Origin: Sulfuriferula sp.
Lineage (GTDB): Bacteria; Pseudomonadota; Gammaproteobacteria; Burkholderiales; Sulfuriferulaceae
NCBI GenBank assembly: GCA_027311185.1
Contig: DAICZK010000049.1
Coordinates: forward strand, 1-9,758
Length of the DNA stretch: 9,758 nt
Reading direction: 5' to 3'
In this document: positions 5,491-9,758 of the stretch, piece by piece
Position numbering within the stretch: position 1 is the first letter of the stretch
How the letters are laid out: each line of letters begins with the position of its first letter
Program-made: the position numbers and the translations under genes
The notes under the pieces: generated by a model
What the model saw: the letters and a program-made list of their open reading frames with translations, nothing else
The model's database searches: none
Told to the model about the DNA's origin: nothing

Positions 5491-6857
5491 GCACGTCCAG
5501 CGGAAAATTTACCTATTTGTTTGCGCGCGTCAAACATTTATTACACGGCCCGGCGGGTGGCGGGACCCATCGCATGCTATTGGCGGCGGGACTCATAGGC
5601 GTGCTGGGCGCGCTGGCTACGGTGGTGTTCCGCGAAGGAATCACCTTCATCGAAGCACTGATCAATCGCCACCCGGGTAGCCTGGTGGCAGCTGCCGAAT
5701 CGATTTCGTGGTGGCAACGCCTGCTGATCCCGGCGCTGGGCGGGCTGCTTGCCGGGGCAATCCTGCAGTTCGGCATGTACCTGGTACGGCATGGCAACAA
5801 GACGACCGATTACATGACGGCCATCGCGGCGGGCAATGGCCGCATCGGCGTGCGCGCCAGCCTGGTGAAAAGCCTGTCGTCGATATTCACGATAGGCACC
5901 GGCGGCTCCATAGGTCGAGAAGGGGCGATGATACAGTTGGCCGCCATGGTGGCTTCTGCGAGCGGGCGCTGGGCGCGGCTGTCGCTGGCTCGGCAGCGTC
6001 TGCTGGTCGGCTGCGGTGCTGCGGCGGGCATAGCGGCCGCTTACAATGCGCCCATCGCGGGCGCGTTGTTTGTCGCCGAAATAGTGATGGGCAGCATAGA
6101 CATGGAGAGTTTCGGGCCGCTTATCGTGGCGTCGGTGGTGTCCAATGCAACGATACATCATTTTCTGGGTTATGGGCCGGTGTATCGTATCCCAGCCTTC
6201 CAATTTTATTCGGATTGGGAATTGTTCTTTTATGCCGGACTGGGTTTTCTGCTGGGGCATATGGCGCCGTCTTTCATTGCGCTGCTCGACCATAGTGAGA
6301 AGTTTTTTTCCCGGCTGAATCTTCCTGTCACGCTCAAACTGGGTTTGGGCGGCTTGAGTGTGGGCCTGATTTCCACCGTCTTTCCGCAAGTATGGGGTAA
6401 CGGCTACAGCGTAGTGAACAGTTTGCTGCACCAGAATATTGCATGGCAACTGCTGACCATGATCCTGATCTTCAAGATCATCGCCACCGCTGCTACCATC
6501 GGCTCGGGCGCGGTGGGCGGAGTATTCACCCCTACCCTGTTCATAGGCGCGACATTTGGTTCGCTATACGGCACGGCGCTGGGCGCTCTGTTCCCCGCCG
6601 TGACTTCGCCGGCCAGCGCTTATGGCATAGTCGGCATGGGCGCTTTTCTGGCGGCGACCACGCATGCCCCGCTGATGGCGATTTTGATGATTTTCGAGAT
6701 GACGCTGGATTACAATATCACGCTGCCGCTAATGCTTGCCTGTGTCATCGCTTACACCACGGCGCGCGTATATCGCGGCGGAGAATCGATTTACGCGCCG
6801 TCGTTGCGGCAGAAAAGAGGTCTGAGCGTCGATGCTACGGCGAACAAGTCATCTTGA
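5487..6857 (+). CDS. clcB: ClC-family chloride channel/transporter, ClcB-like
   Basis: This is a 456-residue inner-membrane ClC protein. Hallmarks in order: TDYMTAIA (107-114), the selectivity/gating segment GTGGSIGREGAMIQLAA with gating Glu145, AAAYNAPIAGALFVAEIVMG (about 183-202), PQVWGNGYS, SGAVGGVFTPTLFIGATFG, and FLAATTHAPLMAILMIFEMT. The order and wording match my recollection of E. coli ClcB more closely than ClcA: TDYM replaces the ClcA GSGIP motif, and AEIV replaces IIEEM. Aligned by eye, Ile199 takes the place of the internal proton glutamate (Glu203 of ClcA), so it may not exchange protons in the ClcA way. No CBS domains follow. The frame is open back to 5358, but that extension would contain the candidate promoter and does not resemble ClC proteins. 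The ATG at 5487 lacks a clear Shine-Dalgarno sequence and overlaps the stop of a short upstream ORF. Confidence 0.9.
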   Translation: MSTSSGKFTYLFARVKHLLHGPAGGGTHRMLLAAGLIGVLGALATVVFREGITFIEALINRHPGSLVAAAESISWWQRLLIPALGGLLAGAILQFGMYLVRHGNKTTDYMTAIAAGNGRIGVRASLVKSLSSIFTIGTGGSIGREGAMIQLAAMVASASGRWARLSLARQRLLVGCGAAAGIAAAYNAPIAGALFVAEIVMGSIDMESFGPLIVASVVSNATIHHFLGYGPVYRIPAFQFYSDWELFFYAGLGFLLGHMAPSFIALLDHSEKFFSRLNLPVTLKLGLGGLSVGLISTVFPQVWGNGYSVVNSLLHQNIAWQLLTMILIFKIIATAATIGSGAVGGVFTPTLFIGATFGSLYGTALGALFPAVTSPASAYGIVGMGAFLAATTHAPLMAILMIFEMTLDYNITLPLMLACVIAYTTARVYRGGESIYAPSLRQKRGLSVDATANKSS

Positions 6858-7032
6858 CGGCAGCCATGTCTGTACGATAGCAAACAGACCGGACAGGCCG
6901 TCGGCGTAAGCTGTGCGAGCAGGGTTTTTCGTGTCGCGGCCATAGTCGATAAGCCCGATGCGGTGTGTCCCTGTCCGACAATTGGCGGGGCCGGGACGGA
7001 TATGCCCGGTTCGATATTCACGGAGGCGGAAC
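6858..7032. other. Intergenic region clcB-pgm, no clear signals
   Basis: It contains a weak inverted repeat (GTCTGT 6868-6873 with ACAGAC 6884-6889, 10-nt loop) without a T run, so it is not a convincing terminator. No -35/-10 pair could be supported. In-frame ATGs at 6963 and 7002 would extend pgm but do not resemble its N-terminus. Confidence 0.5.
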
Positions 7033-7053
7033 ATGAATGGATTTGCACTATGA
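7022..7053 (+). promoter_or_regulatory. Strong ribosome binding site with a 6-codon ORF overlapping the pgm start
   Basis: GGAGG (7022-7026) lies 6 nt before an ATG at 7033. That ATG opens a frame of only six codons (MNGFAL), and its TGA (7051-7053) overlaps the pgm ATG (7050-7052) as ATGA. The Shine-Dalgarno sequence is 23 nt from the pgm ATG, too far to serve it directly. Translation of pgm may therefore depend on termination and re-initiation. Confidence 0.5.
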
Positions 7054-8702
7054 CGACAAAACGTAGCCCTCTCGCCGGGAAACCGGTCGACCCCTCGACC
7101 TTGGTCAATGTACCCAGACTGATCACCGACTATTATACCGGCATCCCCGATCCGTCGGTGGCGGGACAACGCGTCGCTTTCGGCACTTCCGGGCATCGGG
7201 GTTCCGCGTTTGACAACAGTTTTAACGAATGGCACGTCCTCGCCATCAGCCAGGCAATCTGCCAGTATCGCGAGCTGCGCGGCATCAACGGCCCGCTGTT
7301 TATGGGCATCGACACGCATGCGCTGTCCGAACCGGCCTGCGCCAGCGCGCTCGAAGTGCTGGCGGCCAACGGCGTGGAAGTCATGATAGCCGAACATGAC
7401 GAATACACGCCTACGCCTGCGGTTTCTCACGCGATACTCACTTATAACCGAGGGCGCGATAACGGGCTGGCGGACGGTATCGTCGTAACCCCATCGCATA
7501 ATCCGCCCGATAATGGCGGCTTCAAATACAATCCGCCCAATGGCGGGCCTGCGGATGGCGAGATTACGGCCTGGATAGAAGCTCGCGCCAACGCATTGAT
7601 CGAGGGTGGCCTGCAAGGCGTGAAAAGAATTCCTTACGAGCGGGCCTTGCGCGCGACGACGACGCACCGGCACGATTACCTGACCGCTTACGTGAGCGAT
7701 CTGGGTAATGTCATTGACATGGAGGCGATACGCGGTACCAACATTCGCATGGGTGTCGATCCGCTCGGCGGCGCGGGCGTACATTACTGGGCCCGGATAG
7801 CCGAGCATTACGGCCTTGATCTGACCGTCGTCAACGACACGGTCGATCCGACTTTTCGTTTCATGACGCTGGACTGGGATGGCCGTATCCGCATGGACCC
7901 ATCCTCGTCGTATGCGATGCAGTCGCTGATAGGTATCAAGGATAGTTTCGACGTTGCGTTCGCCTGCGATACTGACCATGACAGGCACGGGATCGTCACC
8001 CCGACCGCGGGCCTGTTGCCGCCCAACCATTATCTCTCTGTCGCGATTGCCTATCTTTTTGCGCATCGGCCGGACTGGAGCAAATCAGCGGCGATCGGCA
8101 AAACGATAGTAAGCAGCCAGATGATCGACCGCGTCGCCGCCAGGCTCGGGCGCAAGCTGTATGAGGTTCCCGTCGGTTTCAAATGGTTTGCCGACGGCTT
8201 ATTCGACGGTTCGCTCGGTTTCGGCGGGGAAGAAAGCGCTGGCGCGTCTTTCCTGCTGCGCGACGGCAGCGTCTGGACGACCGACAAGGATGGTATCGTG
8301 CTGGCTCTGCTGGCCGGGGAAATCACGGCGCGCATGGGCCGCGATCCCGGTGAAATGTACGGCGATCTGGAACGCGAATTCGGCACGGTTTTGTTCGACC
8401 GGGTTGAAGCGCAGGCCACGGCGGCGCAGAAGGCGCAACTGGCGAAGCTGTCGCCGCAGCAAGTTCGGTCGACCGACCTGGCCGGCGAAAAAATCGAGTC
8501 GTTGCAGACTCGCGCGCCGGGTAACGACGCGGCGATCGGCGGCCTGAAGGTAACGACGCAAGGCGGATGGTTTGCCGCGCGCCCGTCCGGTACTGAAGAC
8601 ATCTACAAGATCTACGCCGAGAGTTGGCGCGGCGCGGATCATTTGCGCCTTATCCTGGAGCAAGCGCAGACGCTGGTGAGTGAGGCTTTGCAGGCGCCCT
8701 GA
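7050..8702 (+). CDS. pgm: Phosphoglucomutase, alpha-D-glucose-specific
   Basis: This cytoplasmic enzyme interconverts glucose 1-phosphate and glucose 6-phosphate, linking glycogen and sugar-nucleotide metabolism to glycolysis. The 550-residue length is close to E. coli Pgm (546). Visible motifs: FGTSGHRG (44-51), the phosphoserine loop [11 protein letters not shown] with catalytic Ser149, the metal-binding loop DTDHDRHG (307-314), the sugar-specificity loop [10 protein letters not shown] (392-401), and the phosphate-binding loop RPSGTED (511-517). [11 protein letters not shown] after the active serine is typical of the Pgm type rather than ManB/AlgC. The ATG at 7050 aligns with the usual N-terminus; upstream in-frame ATGs would add 16 or 29 unrelated residues. 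The start overlaps the stop of a six-codon ORF that has the only good ribosome binding site. An ackA-like gene follows after 126 bp, suggesting a carbon-storage/overflow module. Confidence 0.95.
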   Translation: MTTKRSPLAGKPVDPSTLVNVPRLITDYYTGIPDPSVAGQRVAFGTSGHRGSAFDNSFNEWHVLAISQAICQYRELRGINGPLFMGIDTHALSEPACASALEVLAANGVEVMIAEHDEYTPTPAVSHAILTYNRGRDNGLADGIVVTPSHNPPDNGGFKYNPPNGGPADGEITAWIEARANALIEGGLQGVKRIPYERALRATTTHRHDYLTAYVSDLGNVIDMEAIRGTNIRMGVDPLGGAGVHYWARIAEHYGLDLTVVNDTVDPTFRFMTLDWDGRIRMDPSSSYAMQSLIGIKDSFDVAFACDTDHDRHGIVTPTAGLLPPNHYLSVAIAYLFAHRPDWSKSAAIGKTIVSSQMIDRVAARLGRKLYEVPVGFKWFADGLFDGSLGFGGEESAGASFLLRDGSVWTTDKDGIVLALLAGEITARMGRDPGEMYGDLEREFGTVLFDRVEAQATAAQKAQLAKLSPQQVRSTDLAGEKIESLQTRAPGNDAAIGGLKVTTQGGWFAARPSGTEDIYKIYAESWRGADHLRLILEQAQTLVSEALQAP

Positions 8703-8722
8703 TTAGTCCGCGCCCGGCGATC

Positions 8723-8755
8723 CCGCTTGAAGCGGACTATAATACTGTAATACTG
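8723..8755 (+). promoter_or_regulatory. Palindrome, perfect TATAAT and tandem 8-mers upstream of ackA
   Basis: CCGCTTGAAGCGG (8723-8735) is a perfect palindrome around a central G. Two bases later comes a consensus TATAAT (8738-8743). It runs into two tandem copies of TAATACTG (8740-8747 and 8748-8755). No good -35 was seen at 16-18 nt. The palindrome could be an operator next to a promoter; with no T run it is not a terminator. Confidence 0.4.
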
Positions 8756-8828
8756 TGGCAGCGCTGATTCCGGCCTGTCGGGTGATGATGAAACGCAGTA
8801 TTCGATTGCAAACGTTAGGGAGGTGCTT

Positions 8829-9758
8829 GTGTCGTCAGCCGGAACAGCCATTCTGATTTTCAATGCCGGTTCGTCCAGCATCAAGTTCGCGTTGTACCGT
8901 ACCGGCGCATCGCTCTCGCGTGCGCGCTACGGCAAGGTGGACCGTATCGGCCTCGGCGGCACCAATCTGAGCGCCAACCCTCTGATCGATACGCCGCACG
9001 CAAGCTTCAGTATCGCCACTGCCGATTATCGGTCGGCGATTTTGTACTTGTTGGACTGGCTGGCGACGCAGGACGAATTCGGCGCTGTCGCAGCTATCGG
9101 GCACAGGGTCGTGCATGGCATGAGTCATCAGCAACCTGGGATCGTAACCCAGGCACTGCTCGACGAACTGCATCGCATGGAAGAGTATGATCCTGACCAT
9201 TTGCCCGCCGAAATCGCGCTGATCGAGGCTGTCCGGCAACGTTATCCGCAACTGCCGCAAGTGGCCTGTTTCGATACCGCATTTCACAGCACGATGCCGC
9301 GGGTTGCGAAAATGTTCGCGATTCCGCGGCGTTACGAGGCGCAAGGGGTGCAACGATACGGATTCCACGGCTTGTCGTATGCCTTCCTGGTCGAAGAACT
9401 CGCTCGCGTGGCGGGGGCGGCTGCCGCGCAGGAACGAGTAATCCTGGCTCACCTGGGCAATGGCGCAAGTCTGGCGGCAGTTCTGGACGGGAAAAGCATC
9501 GATACGAGCATGGGCCTTACGCCGACAGCGGGGTTGCCGATGAGTACGCGTTCCGGCGATCTCGATCCCGGCCTCGGGCCTTATCTGGAGCGCACCGGGC
9601 AGATGAGCCCGCAGCAGTTTTACGCCATGGTGAATCATGAGTCCGGGCTGCTGGGAGTGTCGGAGACGAGCTCGGACATGCGCGATCTGCTCGCGCTGGA
9701 GGTCGACGACATCCGTGCTGCCGAAGCGGTGGCACTGTTCTGTTATCAGGTCAAGAAG
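8829..9758 (+). CDS. ackA: Acetate kinase (acetate/propionate kinase family), 3' part missing
   Basis: The first 310 codons of a kinase that makes acetyl phosphate from acetate and ATP, or ATP in reverse; family members are about 400 residues, so roughly 90 are cut off at the window edge. Motifs: ILIFNAGSSSIKFAL (8-22), GHRVVHG (91-97) with the substrate arginine Arg93, CFDTAFHSTMP with catalytic Asp149, QRYGFHGLSY with His180, LAHLGNGASLAAV with His208, and MSTRSGDLDPG with Arg241. HGLSY in place of the common HGTSH, and HGMSH in place of HGGE, mark a divergent subgroup. The start is GTG at 8829, preceded by AGGGAGGT about 5 nt upstream, a strong ribosome binding site. The frame stays open to the last base. 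Propionate kinase cannot be excluded. It lies 126 bp after pgm on the same strand, with its own possible promoter. Confidence 0.93.
   Translation, partial: MSSAGTAILIFNAGSSSIKFALYRTGASLSRARYGKVDRIGLGGTNLSANPLIDTPHASFSIATADYRSAILYLLDWLATQDEFGAVAAIGHRVVHGMSHQQPGIVTQALLDELHRMEEYDPDHLPAEIALIEAVRQRYPQLPQVACFDTAFHSTMPRVAKMFAIPRRYEAQGVQRYGFHGLSYAFLVEELARVAGAAAAQERVILAHLGNGASLAAVLDGKSIDTSMGLTPTAGLPMSTRSGDLDPGLGPYLERTGQMSPQQFYAMVNHESGLLGVSETSSDMRDLLALEVDDIRAAEAVALFCYQVKK

Noticed and set aside
5577..6449. 290-codon minus-strand frame opposite clcB
   Set aside because: It lies wholly antisense to clear ClC motifs, and its composition is typical of a shadow frame.
6868..6889. Inverted repeat after clcB considered as a terminator
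   Set aside because: The stem is only 6 bp with a 10-nt loop, and no T run follows.
6849..8066. 405-codon open frame on the minus strand opposite pgm
   Set aside because: It is the antisense shadow of a strongly supported pgm gene; its translation is Arg/His-rich with no recognisable motif, typical of GC-rich antisense frames.
8835..9638. 267-codon minus-strand frame near the right edge
   Set aside because: It is antisense to acetate kinase, whose motifs are continuous on the plus strand from a GTG start to the window end.

Overview
The window looks like chromosomal DNA from a betaproteobacterium, possibly of the Nitrosomonadales (Gallionella/Sulfuricella-like). This is inferred from the Hda N-terminus, the DUF971-hda gene pair, the ClcB-type channel and the GC-rich third codon positions. 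No rRNA or other decisive marker is present, so the placement is tentative.

Layout, left to right. (1) 1-840 is the C-terminal part of an AmtB-type ammonium transporter. It ends at a strong terminator that also serves the gene coming from the other side. (2) 964-2033, minus strand, is a two-gene unit: a DUF971 protein followed by hda, the DnaA-like regulator that inactivates the replication initiator. (3) 2210-2908, minus strand, is a DUF1003 membrane protein. It diverges from a small unrecognised gene at 3042-3518 (+), apparently through overlapping promoter -10 boxes. (4) 3515-4972, minus strand, is a degenerate-EAL plus HDOD signalling protein. Its stop codon overlaps the stop of the unrecognised gene in one CTAG. 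(5) 4969-5246 is a compact, highly palindromic element of about 278 bp: 25-bp perfect terminal inverted repeats around two large internal hairpins. It sits between two divergent genes, and one terminal repeat contains the EAL-HDOD start codon. (6) 5487-6857 (+) is a ClcB-type chloride channel or transporter. (7) 7050-8702 (+) is phosphoglucomutase (pgm). (8) 8829-9758 (+) is the start of an acetate kinase (ackA-like) gene that runs off the window end.

Most genes are housekeeping: nitrogen uptake, replication control, ion transport, and central carbon metabolism at the glycogen/acetate branch. The pgm-ackA pairing recalls clusters that also carry phosphoketolase, which cannot be seen here.

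The most unusual items are the cloverleaf-like MITE candidate at 4969-5246 and two cases (clcB and pgm) where a good ribosome binding site serves a very short upstream ORF. Each short ORF ends in an ATGA overlap with the start of the main gene, which suggests translational coupling. No CRISPR array, tRNA, rRNA, transposase or phage gene was seen.
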